DNA of 64,000 bases from contig DXBT01000010.1 of assembly GCA_019116365.1 (NCBI GenBank), positions 62,001-126,000 of the forward strand. Reading direction: 5' to 3'. The notes beneath the pieces are model-generated. The model did not search any database. It worked only from the letters and a program-made list of their open reading frames with translations, and had not been told where the DNA came from. This document shows positions 1 to 7,815 of the stretch, one piece after another. The position numbers and the translations under genes are program-made. The stretch comes from Barnesiella merdipullorum. GTDB taxonomy: Bacteria; Bacteroidota; Bacteroidia; Bacteroidales; Barnesiellaceae. How positions within the stretch are numbered: the stretch's first letter is position 1; every line of letters begins with the position of its first letter.

Positions 1-432
1 ACCGGTACGTCCCGGCACATTGTACAGGATGACCGGCAGGCGCGAGGCTTGCGCGATGGTGCTGTAATGTTGATATATGCCCTCTTGCGAAGGTTTGTTA
101 TAGTAAGGAACCACCGACAGGATGGCGTCGTAGCCCGTGAAATCGTCGTGCTTCAGATGCTCGACAATACCACGCGTGTTGTTGCCACCAAGCCCCAAGA
201 CCAGGGGGATGCGACCCTTTACCCGCTCTACGACAAAACTTTTGATTTCGGCCTTCTCCTCCTCGGTCAAGGTGGGAGTCTCGGCCGTCGTACCCAGTAC
301 TACCAAATAATCGGTGCCATTTTGTATCAGATATTCAATCAGTCGGGAAAGGGCCCCGAAGTCGATGCTCTCGTCTTCTTTAAACGGCGTGATAAGTGCC
401 ACTCCCATTCCACTTAAATTGATTCTTGCCAT
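1..432 (-). CDS. dapA: 4-hydroxy-tetrahydrodipicolinate synthase, 3' part cut by window edge
   Basis: This is the N-terminal 144 residues of a DapA-type class I aldolase, which condenses pyruvate with aspartate semialdehyde in lysine and meso-diaminopimelate synthesis. The start ATG at 432 gives MARINLSGMGVALITPFKED, the usual DapA beginning. GTTAETPTL (pyruvate-binding GTTGE-type loop) and SVVPYYNKPSQEG (the catalytic-tyrosine region) are readable. The coding sequence runs off the left edge, so the Schiff-base lysine is not visible. It lies 33 nt behind the DUF6913 gene and is probably the last of a ligA-DUF6913-dapA transcript. Identification is secure from the motifs. Confidence 0.93.
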   Translation of the reverse strand, partial: MARINLSGMGVALITPFKEDESIDFGALSRLIEYLIQNGTDYLVVLGTTAETPTLTEEEKAEIKSFVVERVKGRIPLVLGLGGNNTRGIVEHLKHDDFTGYDAILSVVPYYNKPSQEGIYQHYSTIAQASRLPVILYNVPGRTG

Positions 433-465
433 ATTTCTACCCTCTATTTATTTTCGCTTCCAAAA

Positions 466-1044
466 TTACAGATTATTCTCTTTTACACCAATTTTCTTCC
501 AATAAAAAAGCATATTCTTCAACAATTCGCCTGCATCGGGACGGCTTTTACCCGAGGTGGCCACGGCTCCATCGGGCTCACTGCCAGCGCGATGCTCGGG
601 AATAATAATCTGCAACTGGAAGGGGTTTTCTTCTCTTTTGGCTATCCCCATCTTGAACCCGGCCCGAGAATGTATAGCCAGGCAAAGCAGGGCCAAAGAG
701 CGGGTGGTCGAGACATCGAGCAGCACCTCGCCATCGTTGTTGTCGAAGCTCTGGAGGAATTGCCGGGTGGGACGGTTCCACAACCACGAAGTGTGCAGTT
801 GCAAGATGGGATAGCAACCCGGTATCACTACCGGCATCTCGTTTTTGTGACGGGTCTCGACAACCAGGGTTATCTTTTTACCGGCGGCCGTCAGTTCGCC
901 GATGACCGGCAACAGAGAAGGGATATCCCGCCCTTGCGCCAGCAAGACCAGCCGGCGGGCGTCGTCGAAAGCACAGAAGCTCTCGGGCATCGGCCGTCTG
1001 AGCCTACGCCTCACTTGCCATTCGGTAATAAACGCAAAACACAT
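466..1044 (-). CDS. DUF6913-type conserved hypothetical protein
   Basis: A 192-residue soluble protein with no signal peptide or membrane segment. The first part is basic (EWQVRRRLRRP). The middle alternates short hydrophobic strands with polar turns, as in an alpha/beta fold, for example VLLDVSTTRSLALLCLAIHSRAGFK. The C-terminal part is amphipathic (AGELLKNMLFYWKKIG). From memory it matches the Bacteroidetes-specific DUF6913 family, which commonly sits between ligA and dapA as it does here. The function is unknown. It starts 12 nt after the ligA stop, so the two are almost certainly cotranscribed, which is weak evidence for a housekeeping role. Confidence 0.75.
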   Translation of the reverse strand: MCFAFITEWQVRRRLRRPMPESFCAFDDARRLVLLAQGRDIPSLLPVIGELTAAGKKITLVVETRHKNEMPVVIPGCYPILQLHTSWLWNRPTRQFLQSFDNNDGEVLLDVSTTRSLALLCLAIHSRAGFKMGIAKREENPFQLQIIIPEHRAGSEPDGAVATSGKSRPDAGELLKNMLFYWKKIGVKENNL

Positions 1045-1056
1045 AAGCCTATCTAT

Positions 1057-3069
1057 TTATCGAATCATCTCCAAAAATTCATCTTCCGACAGGATGCGCA
1101 CCCCCAGCTTGCGCGCCTTCTCGAGTTTGGCCGGACCCATGTTCTCACCGGCCAGGATATAGGTGGTCTTGCCCGAAACCGAACCGGTATTCACCCCGCC
1201 GTGCTGCTCGATCATTGCTTTGTACTCGTCGCGCGAGTGGTGGGTAAAGGTACCGCTTATCACAATCGTGGCACCGGCCAGTTTGTCGGTGCGATCGGCC
1301 AATCGCTCCTCGGTAATCTGCATCTGCACGCCATAGCCCCGCAACCGTTCAATGAGCCGCAGGTTGTCTTCGTCGGCAAAATAGGCCACCACACTCTGGG
1401 CGATGCGCTCGCCGATGTCGCCTATCTGGGTGAGCTCCTCGACCGAAGCCTCTCGCAGACGGTCGATCGAGTGCAGGGCCATGACCAGTTTCTTGGCTAC
1501 GGTCTCACCCACATAGCGTATGCCCAGGGCAAACAGCACCCGCTCGAACGGCACCTCACACGACTGGCGCACGGCATCGACAATGTTCTGGGCCGAGCGT
1601 TCGCCCATGCGCTCCAACTCGGCTATCGTCGAGGCCTGCAAGGTGTAGAGGTCGGCCACGTCTTTCACCAGTCCGGCGTTGTAGAACTGGTTGACGGTCT
1701 CGCTGCCGATACCGTCGATATTCATCGCCCTGCGGCTGATGTAGTGTTCGATGCGCCCTTTGATCTGCGGCGGGCACCCCTTCTCGTTGGGGCAGAACCA
1801 GGCGGCCTCGCCCTCGATACGTTTCAGCGGCGTGCCACACTCGGGACAGTTGCGTATGAAGCGCACCTTCTCGCCCACCAGCAGGCGGGCCGAGGTATCG
1901 ACAGCCGTAATCTTGGGTATGATTTCGCCCCCCTTCTCGACATAGACCATGTCGCCTATGTGCAAGTCGAGGGCGTTGATAATATCTTCGTTGTGCAGGG
2001 TAGCCCGCTTGACTATCGTGCCCGAGAGCAACACCGGGTCGAGGTTGGCCACCGGGGTAACCGTGCCCGTGCGCCCCACTTGAAACGAGACCGAGTTGAG
2101 CCGCGTGAGTGCCTGCTCGGCCTGAAACTTGTAGGCGATGGCCCAACGGGGCGACTTGGCCGTGTAGCCCAGATTTTTCTGCTGGCGCAACGAGTTGACC
2201 TTGAACACCATGCCATCGGTAGCTACCGGCAGATGCTTGCGCTCGACATCCCAGTAGTTGATATAGGCTTTCATCTCATCGACCGAGTGGAGTATGCGCA
2301 TGGCGTCGGAGACCTTGAAGCCCCACGAACGGGCATATTGCAAATTCTCGTAGTGGGTATCGGCCGGCAGATTGTCGCCCAGCAGGTAGTAGAGATAGGC
2401 GTCGAGTCCCCGAGCGGCCACCACGGCCGAGTTCTGCGACTTGAGGGTACCGGCCGCCGCGTTGCGGGGATTGGCAAAGAGGGGCTCTTCCTGCTCCTCG
2501 CGCTCCTTGTTCAGCGCTTCGAACACGGCCCAGGGCATGAGTATCTCGCCCCTTATCTCGAACGAGTCGGGGTATCCCTCGCCCCGCAACTGCAGGGGTA
2601 TGCTGCGTATGGTCTTCACATTCTCGGTCACATCGTCGCCCCGGGTTCCGTCGCCCCGGGTCACGGCCTGTACCAGGCGCCCGTGTTCATAGATGAGCGA
2701 TATGGAGGTACCGTCGAACTTCAGTTCGCCCACCAGTTCAAACTCCTCGCCCATCAGCCCCGAGCGTACCCGCTCGTAAAAGGCAGCTACCTCTTCAATC
2801 GAATAGGTATTGCCCAGCGACAACATGGGGTAGCGATGCTCGACCTGTGTGAAGGCCCGGTTGATATCGTTGCCCACCCGCTGTGTGGGCGAGTTGGGGT
2901 CGAAGTATTGAGGATAGGCCTCCTCGAGCTGCTGCAACTCGTGCATCATCTCGTCGAAGGTGCGGTCGTCGATTGTCGGGGCATTCAACACATAGTAGTT
3001 ATAGTTGTGCTCGTCGAGCTCCTTGCGCAACCGAGCTATTTTTTCTTGGGGAGATTCCATGCTATCCAT
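1057..3069 (-). CDS. ligA: NAD-dependent DNA ligase LigA
   Basis: Seals nicks at Okazaki junctions and in repair using NAD+. From the ATG at 3069 the protein has 670 residues, standard for LigA; ATG 3060 (667 residues) is equally possible, and the longer upstream extension is not conserved-looking. Domains in order: Ia (residues 1-70, HNYNYYVLNAP), the adenylation domain with the nucleotide-accepting lysine in ELKFDG (K117), the OB fold, the four-cysteine zinc finger (CPECG...CPNEKGC), helix-hairpin-helix repeats (IDGIGSETVNQF, LTQIGDIGERIAQSV), and a C-terminal BRCT domain. It is the first gene of the ligA-DUF6913-dapA cluster. A TATATTTG box on the minus strand at 3176-3183 lies about 110 nt upstream. 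Confidence 0.97.
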   Translation of the reverse strand: MDSMESPQEKIARLRKELDEHNYNYYVLNAPTIDDRTFDEMMHELQQLEEAYPQYFDPNSPTQRVGNDINRAFTQVEHRYPMLSLGNTYSIEEVAAFYERVRSGLMGEEFELVGELKFDGTSISLIYEHGRLVQAVTRGDGTRGDDVTENVKTIRSIPLQLRGEGYPDSFEIRGEILMPWAVFEALNKEREEQEEPLFANPRNAAAGTLKSQNSAVVAARGLDAYLYYLLGDNLPADTHYENLQYARSWGFKVSDAMRILHSVDEMKAYINYWDVERKHLPVATDGMVFKVNSLRQQKNLGYTAKSPRWAIAYKFQAEQALTRLNSVSFQVGRTGTVTPVANLDPVLLSGTIVKRATLHNEDIINALDLHIGDMVYVEKGGEIIPKITAVDTSARLLVGEKVRFIRNCPECGTPLKRIEGEAAWFCPNEKGCPPQIKGRIEHYISRRAMNIDGIGSETVNQFYNAGLVKDVADLYTLQASTIAELERMGERSAQNIVDAVRQSCEVPFERVLFALGIRYVGETVAKKLVMALHSIDRLREASVEELTQIGDIGERIAQSVVAYFADEDNLRLIERLRGYGVQMQITEERLADRTDKLAGATIVISGTFTHHSRDEYKAMIEQHGGVNTGSVSGKTTYILAGENMGPAKLEKARKLGVRILSEDEFLEMIR

Positions 3070-3175
3070 CGCATTTTTGAAGTTTACCGTTACAGCGACA
3101 GGCTGGCACAGAGCGCCCTGCGAACCGCGCGCTCCATCGGGCCACAACCTGCCCCTGTCTCTGTTCTACGAATGA

Positions 3176-3183
3176 CAAATATA
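3176..3183 (-). promoter_or_regulatory. Predicted -7 box of the ligA promoter
   Basis: On the minus strand this reads TATATTTG, matching the Bacteroidetes TAnnTTTG -7 element. No clear TTG is found 19-21 nt upstream. The implied leader before ligA is about 100 nt. Confidence 0.4.
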
Positions 3184-3250
3184 GGGCTTTTACCCCGAAA
3201 AGCGGGTATAATTTGCCAAGAATGTTATACGCCGATAGCTATAAATAACT

Positions 3251-3258
3251 TATCTTTG
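3251..3258 (+). promoter_or_regulatory. Predicted -7 box for the hydrolase-murF-ddl operon
   Basis: TATCTTTG matches TAnnTTTG exactly and lies 26 nt before the hydrolase ATG. The -33 element is not evident. The resulting leader would be only about 20 nt. Confidence 0.55.
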
Positions 3259-3284
3259 CGGGTAAAATTATCAAGCGCAAAAAA

Positions 3285-4064
3285 ATGCTGCAAACAAAAA
3301 ATTTGTGTGGAGTGACGTTGCAGTACAACGTCGAGGGCGACGGCTATCCCGTGATACTCATGCACGGATGGGGGTGCAACCACACCACCGTGGCTTCGAT
3401 AGAGCGACTGCTGGCTCCCCACTTCAAGGTCTATAACCTCGATTTCCCGGGATTCGGCGGGAGCAGCACCCCGCCTGCCGTGTGGGGGGTGGAGGAATAT
3501 ACCCGCCTGCTCGAGGCCTTTGTCAAGGCCGAAGCGATAGAACGCCCCATACTCATAGGCCACTCGTTCGGCGGCCGGGTATCGATACTCTTCGCCTCGC
3601 GCAATGCCACCCACAAGGTGATTCTGGTCGATGCCGCCGGCGTGAAACCTCGCCGACCGCTCAAATACTATGTGAAGGTCTATTCGTTCAAGCTGTGGAA
3701 ACGGCTGCTGCCCCTCGTCGCAGGGAGCAAACGGGCCGGCGAAATTATCGAGAATTACCGCCGCAAGTCGGGTTCGGCCGACTACAACGCCCTCACCGGC
3801 ACCATGCGCAATATTCTGGTCAAAGTGGTCAACGAAGACCTCAAGGAGGTGATGCCCCGCATCCAGTGCCCGGTGCTCCTCATCTGGGGCAAGAACGATA
3901 CCGCCACCCCCCTGCGCGATGCCCGCACGATGGAACGGCTCATCCCCGATGCCGGGCTTGTGGCCTTCGACGACGCCGGCCATTACAGCTTTCTCGACAA
4001 GCCCTACGAGTTCAACGCCGTCGTTCAAAACTTCTTACATGACGATATAAAACAGCAATCATGA
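3285..4064 (+). CDS. Alpha/beta hydrolase
   Basis: A 259-residue cytosolic alpha/beta-hydrolase-fold protein of the Abhydrolase_1 type. Visible are the oxyanion-hole motif HGWG, the nucleophile elbow GHSFGG (serine), the acidic residue in LLIWGKNDTATP, and the catalytic histidine in DDAGHYSFLDKP. The full triad is present, so it should be active as an esterase, hydrolase or perhaps peptidase; the substrate cannot be read. Its stop overlaps the next gene by 4 nt (ATGA), so it is translationally coupled to the membrane-anchored Mur ligase and then to ddl. That context suggests a cell-envelope role. Confidence 0.88.
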   Translation: MLQTKNLCGVTLQYNVEGDGYPVILMHGWGCNHTTVASIERLLAPHFKVYNLDFPGFGGSSTPPAVWGVEEYTRLLEAFVKAEAIERPILIGHSFGGRVSILFASRNATHKVILVDAAGVKPRRPLKYYVKVYSFKLWKRLLPLVAGSKRAGEIIENYRRKSGSADYNALTGTMRNILVKVVNEDLKEVMPRIQCPVLLIWGKNDTATPLRDARTMERLIPDAGLVAFDDAGHYSFLDKPYEFNAVVQNFLHDDIKQQS

Positions 4065-5623
4065 ACCTGATACTCTCTATCATCACCTTCGTCGCCCTGC
4101 TCTTCTACACCGCAATCGAAATCAAATTTCAGTTGCAGATGATGCAGCAGAATACCTACCGCAACGACCGCTACAACCGCTGGTTGAGCAGCGAATCGTT
4201 CGCTTCGGTATCGCGACTCGTCGATCTGTTTCTGCTCCTGTTGCTCTCGACCAATTTCCTGCCCCTCTTTGTGCAGATTGTTACCATCACGGTCGTCCTC
4301 TACAAGAGCGTGAACCGGCTCAAGACCAAGTACAAAAAGCCATTGGTATTTACCCGCCGGGCCACACGGCTCTACCTCACGGCACTGCTGCTGACCCTCA
4401 TTATTGCCGGACTGGCGGCCACAATCACCCAACTCGACAACGGTAGCCGGGCCCTGCTGGCCCTGGCTATTCTGGCCCCCTACCTCATGATGGCGGCCAA
4501 CGTGCTGATACAGCCTGTCGAGAAGCAGATTAACCGCAAATATTACAACGAGGCCAAACAGATACTGGCCCAGATGCCCGGACTCACCGTCATCGGCATC
4601 ACCGGCAGCTACGGCAAGACCAGCACCAAGCACTACCTCTACCGCATCCTGTGCGAACGGTACAACGTACTGATGACTCCCGGTAGTTTCAACACCCCCA
4701 TGGGTGTGATACGCACCATACGTGAGCAGATGAAACCCTACCACAACGTGTTCATCTGCGAGATGGGAGCCAAACAGATTGGCGACATCAAGGAGATTTG
4801 CGATCTGGTGAATCCGCAGATAGGTATCATCACCGCCGTGGGCGAACAGCATCTCGAGTCGTTCAAGAGCATCGAGAATGTGCAGCGCACCAAATTCGAG
4901 CTGGTCGATGCCCTGCCCGCCTCGGGCTTTGCCGTGGTCAACAACGACTTCCCCTACATCGCCAACCGGCCCGTCAACAACGTGCCCGTGAAGCGCTACA
5001 CGATTGCCGATACCGGCGCCGACTATCACATCGAGGATATCCGCTACGACAGCGACGCTACCCGATTCACCGTGGTGGGCGGCGGCGAACGCATCGAGTT
5101 GAGCACGAAGCTCATAGGCGAGTGCAACCTGTCGAACCTCATGGCCGCCGTCATCGTGGCCCGGCACCTGCAAGTGCCCGTGCAATCGATACAGTATGGC
5201 GTGAGCCGCATCGAGCAGGTGGAACACCGCCTGAACATGAAACGGACTCCCGGCGGAATCTCGATTATCGACGACGCCTTCAACTCCAACCCCGACGGTG
5301 CCCGCATGGCACTCGACGTGCTGCGCCGCATGACTCAGGGCAAGCGCATTGCCATCACCCCGGGCATGATCGAACTGGGCGACAAGCAGGTCGAATACAA
5401 CCGCACACTGGGACGCCAACTCGCCACCGCCTGCGACTATGTGATGGTGGTGGGTCGCTACAATCGCGACGCCATTCTGGCCGGACTGGAGGAGGAGAAA
5501 TTCCCCGAGGAGAAACTCTTCGTGGCCGACTCCTTTGCCGAGGCACAGGCCCGGCTCGCCCAGGTAGCCGAAGCCGGCGATACCGTCCTCTACGAAAACG
5601 ACCTGCCCGATACATTCAAGTAA
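4061..5623 (+). CDS. murF: Membrane-anchored MurF-type Mur ligase
   Basis: A 520-residue Mur ligase family protein (COG0770-like). Unlike ordinary cytosolic MurF it has an N-terminal region with about four hydrophobic segments (residues 3-21, 52-81, 104-124, 130-150). The ATP-binding loop is GITGSYGKTSTK (179-190), followed by the Mur central-domain motif MTPGSFNTPMGV and FICEMGA, then a C-terminal ligase domain with DDAFNSNPDGA. The reaction by family is ATP-dependent addition of an amino acid or D-Ala-D-Ala to a UDP-muramyl peptide. A second MurF fused to alanine racemase lies at 30.3 kb, so this one may be a specialised paralogue. It overlaps the hydrolase start-stop and is followed 49 nt later by ddl. 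The membrane anchor suggests action near lipid-linked precursors; that is inference. Confidence 0.85.
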   Translation: MNLILSIITFVALLFYTAIEIKFQLQMMQQNTYRNDRYNRWLSSESFASVSRLVDLFLLLLLSTNFLPLFVQIVTITVVLYKSVNRLKTKYKKPLVFTRRATRLYLTALLLTLIIAGLAATITQLDNGSRALLALAILAPYLMMAANVLIQPVEKQINRKYYNEAKQILAQMPGLTVIGITGSYGKTSTKHYLYRILCERYNVLMTPGSFNTPMGVIRTIREQMKPYHNVFICEMGAKQIGDIKEICDLVNPQIGIITAVGEQHLESFKSIENVQRTKFELVDALPASGFAVVNNDFPYIANRPVNNVPVKRYTIADTGADYHIEDIRYDSDATRFTVVGGGERIELSTKLIGECNLSNLMAAVIVARHLQVPVQSIQYGVSRIEQVEHRLNMKRTPGGISIIDDAFNSNPDGARMALDVLRRMTQGKRIAITPGMIELGDKQVEYNRTLGRQLATACDYVMVVGRYNRDAILAGLEEEKFPEEKLFVADSFAEAQARLAQVAEAGDTVLYENDLPDTFK

Positions 5624-5672
5624 ACCCGAATATTATCAAGAAACAAGCAATACAGTTTATCACAGAAAGATT

Positions 5673-6854
5673 ATGAAGACTACCGTTGGTGTTTTTTTCG
5701 GAGGCCGCTCGACCGAGCACGAAATCTCCGTTATCTCGGCCCTGCAAGCCATCCATGCCTTTAACAAGGACAAATACGAAATCATACCCATATACATTAC
5801 CAAACAGGGTCGCTGGTTCAGCGGCGATGCCCTGCTCACGGTGAAGAACTACCGCGACATGGCCGCCCTGCAAAAGATGTGTACCGAGGTCTATATGGTA
5901 CCCGAGTATGGCGACTACAACGTCTATCGCAAGAAAAAGCCCCTCTTCGGGAGCGACATCTGGGCCAAGCTCGATGTGGTAGTGCCCGTGCTGCACGGCA
6001 GCAACGGCGAAGACGGTATCTTCGAAGGGGTGCTCGAATCGATTGGCATCCCCTATGCCGGCTGCAACACCCTGGCATCGGCCAACGGCATGGACAAAAT
6101 CACCATGAAGATGATCATGGAGAAGTGCGGAATCCCCATTGTCGATTACGTCTGGTTCACCGACAAGCAGTGGTTTGCCCAACGCGACAAACTCATCGAG
6201 GAGATTGAGACCCGCCTGGGCTACCCCGTCATTGTGAAACCGGCCAACCTGGGCTCGAGTGTGGGAATCTCACACGCCGACAACCGCGAGGAGCTCATCG
6301 CCAAAATCGACGTGGCCGAGAAATACTCGACCCGCATCGTCATCGAAGATATGGTCGAGGATCTCAAAGAGATTAACTGCTCGGTACTGGGCGACTGCGA
6401 CGACTACCGCACCTCGGTGTGCGAAGAGCCCATCAAGAGCGGCGACATACTCACCTATGAGGACAAATACATGGGCGGCGGCAAATCGAACAAGGGCATG
6501 CAGGCCATCCAGAAACGAATCCCGGCCGACCTCACCCCCGAGGAGACCGCCCGTGTGCAGTTCCTGGCCGGCGAGACCTTCCGGGTACTCTCGTGCCACG
6601 GCGTGGCCCGTGTCGATTTCATGATCGACGGCAAGAGCGGCGCCATCTATGTGAACGAAATCAACACCATCCCCGGCTCCCTCTCGTTCTACCTGTGGGA
6701 AGCATCGGGTATCCCCTTCGACCAACTCATGGATCGCTTGGTCGATCTCGCCCTCAAGCGCAAACGCGAGTCGGCCATGAAGACCGTCAGCTACGACCAG
6801 AACATCTTCAACCTGGGCAAAGGACTCAAAGGCGGCAAGATGGGAGCCAAATAG
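5673..6854 (+). CDS. ddl: D-alanine--D-alanine ligase
   Basis: An ATP-grasp enzyme making D-Ala-D-Ala for the peptidoglycan stem peptide, in the cytosol. At 393 residues it is slightly longer than typical Ddl. The N-terminus has the diagnostic FFGGRSTEHEISVISA, then VVPVLHGSNGEDG, YPVIVKPANLGSSVGIS (ATP-grasp) and the metal/ATP end YVNEINTIPGSLSFYLW. The start ATG at 5673 fits the family exactly. It is the last gene of the hydrolase-MurF-Ddl cluster and is followed by a strong intrinsic terminator. Coupling with a MurF-type ligase makes functional sense, since MurF uses the Ddl product. Confidence 0.96.
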   Translation: MKTTVGVFFGGRSTEHEISVISALQAIHAFNKDKYEIIPIYITKQGRWFSGDALLTVKNYRDMAALQKMCTEVYMVPEYGDYNVYRKKKPLFGSDIWAKLDVVVPVLHGSNGEDGIFEGVLESIGIPYAGCNTLASANGMDKITMKMIMEKCGIPIVDYVWFTDKQWFAQRDKLIEEIETRLGYPVIVKPANLGSSVGISHADNREELIAKIDVAEKYSTRIVIEDMVEDLKEINCSVLGDCDDYRTSVCEEPIKSGDILTYEDKYMGGGKSNKGMQAIQKRIPADLTPEETARVQFLAGETFRVLSCHGVARVDFMIDGKSGAIYVNEINTIPGSLSFYLWEASGIPFDQLMDRLVDLALKRKRESAMKTVSYDQNIFNLGKGLKGGKMGAK

Positions 6855-6877
6855 GCTCTCCATCCTATTCAGATACG

Positions 6878-6920
6878 GAACGAGGCACATCGGTTGTACA
6901 TCGGTGTGCCTCGTTCTTTT
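6878..6920 (+). terminator. Intrinsic terminator after ddl
   Basis: Perfect 12-bp stem GAACGAGGCACA (6878-6889) with TGTGCCTCGTTC (6905-6916), then TTTT. It ends the hydrolase-murF-ddl transcript 24 nt after the ddl stop. Confidence 0.85.
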
Positions 6921-6970
6921 CATTTATGCCACAAACAGCTGACGTTCACCAAACACAAGTAGAGACAGAT

Positions 6971-7011
6971 AAAAAAATCGCCCGAGGTGCAAGACTAAAT
7001 GTCACCCCGGG
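6971..7011 (-). terminator. Intrinsic terminator for the small secreted basic protein gene
   Basis: On the minus strand CCCG-g-GGTG pairs with CACC-t-CGGG (7011-7003 with 6989-6981), followed by CGA and seven T. It lies about 35 nt beyond the stop at 7046. Confidence 0.75.
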
Positions 7012-7045
7012 AGACTTCTGCATAGAATACCTAAAACACCTATTT

Positions 7046-7639
7046 TTATCTTTTATCGAAAGAGAGGTCTTTTTTCTCCGGCCCGGGCTTACCCGGCTTG
7101 TCGGGTTCGGGCTTGAAGAGGAAGGGGCCCATCACCTCCTTTTCCAAGACTTTCCACCGATTGTATTGCTCCTGGTCGAGCACCTTCTTCAGTTTCTTGT
7201 CCCGCTTTTGTGCCGCTTTGGCGAGCTCTTTGGCTATTTTCTCGGGATCGGGCCGGTCGTCATTCCAAGCGCCCTCCCGAGGGGGCATGGGAGGACGACC
7301 GCCTCCCATGCCATTCAATCCACCACTCATGGGCGGAGGTCCACCGGCCATGCGATGGCCACGAGGTGGTCTCTCTCCAACCCCTTTTTCTTTTCCCCTC
7401 TGCGGAGTAGGCCGATACTTGAATATCTTTTTCTGCTCCTCAAGTTGTATTTTATAGATTTTCTTTTCCTGTTTCTCGGTGAGCCCCAACCGGGTGCGCA
7501 TCACCTCGGTAATGCGGCGGGCATTCCCCTCGGGCGAAGGGATATCCTTGTACGACTTGACCGGTGCCCCGGCCCACACTGTCGTCAGAAGACTCAACCA
7601 TACCAGCAATAAAGCTCCTATTTTCAATCGACTTTTCAT
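7046..7639 (-). CDS. Secreted Lys/Pro/Gly-rich protein, possibly Spy/CpxP-like
   Basis: 197 residues with a clear signal peptide (MKSRLKIGALLLVWLSLLTTVWA, cleavage probably before GAPVKSY). Then comes a helical segment RITEVMRTRLGLTEKQEKKIYKIQLEEQKKIFK, a flexible Gly/Pro/Met/Arg-rich stretch (residues ~85-130), a second charged helix (AKELAKAAQKRDKKLKKVLDQEQYNRWKVLE), and a Pro/Lys-rich tail. The T-E-K-Q-x-x-K-I-Y spacing and the LDxEQYxRWK helix resemble periplasmic Spy/CpxP-like or DUF4890-like Bacteroidetes proteins, which is a weak family call. It is monocistronic with its own terminator. Function is unknown. Confidence 0.7.
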   Translation of the reverse strand: MKSRLKIGALLLVWLSLLTTVWAGAPVKSYKDIPSPEGNARRITEVMRTRLGLTEKQEKKIYKIQLEEQKKIFKYRPTPQRGKEKGVGERPPRGHRMAGGPPPMSGGLNGMGGGRPPMPPREGAWNDDRPDPEKIAKELAKAAQKRDKKLKKVLDQEQYNRWKVLEKEVMGPFLFKPEPDKPGKPGPEKKDLSFDKR

Positions 7640-7755
7640 TCTGGTTTTCCTTTTTCTCTGTTACAAAGAAATAACGAATATATGGCCTTTGAAAATAGTT
7701 TAGACAATCGGGGCGATTGTCACGACCAACCGCCCGGCTCCAAGGCCCGAAACGC

Positions 7756-7786
7756 ACAACGGCAAGCCCCAGGGACTTGCCGTTGT
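7756..7786. terminator. Hairpin downstream of ettA, probable terminator
   Basis: ACAACGGCAAG (7756-7766) pairs with CTTGCCGTTGT (7776-7786), and the stem can extend through CCC/GGG. It lies 30 nt beyond the ettA stop (minus strand) but lacks a strong T run, so a terminator role is likely rather than certain. Confidence 0.5.
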
Positions 7787-7815
7787 ATCATCGCAATTAT
7801 TGATTGTCTCTTGAT

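Noticed and set aside
592..3315. A 907-codon open frame antisense to ligA
   Set aside because: It is a shadow of the GC-rich ligA frame: no recognisable domain, and it runs through ligA and its promoter. Similar long antisense frames over parC (18503-20767), typA (54871-56733) and ettA are rejected for the same reason.
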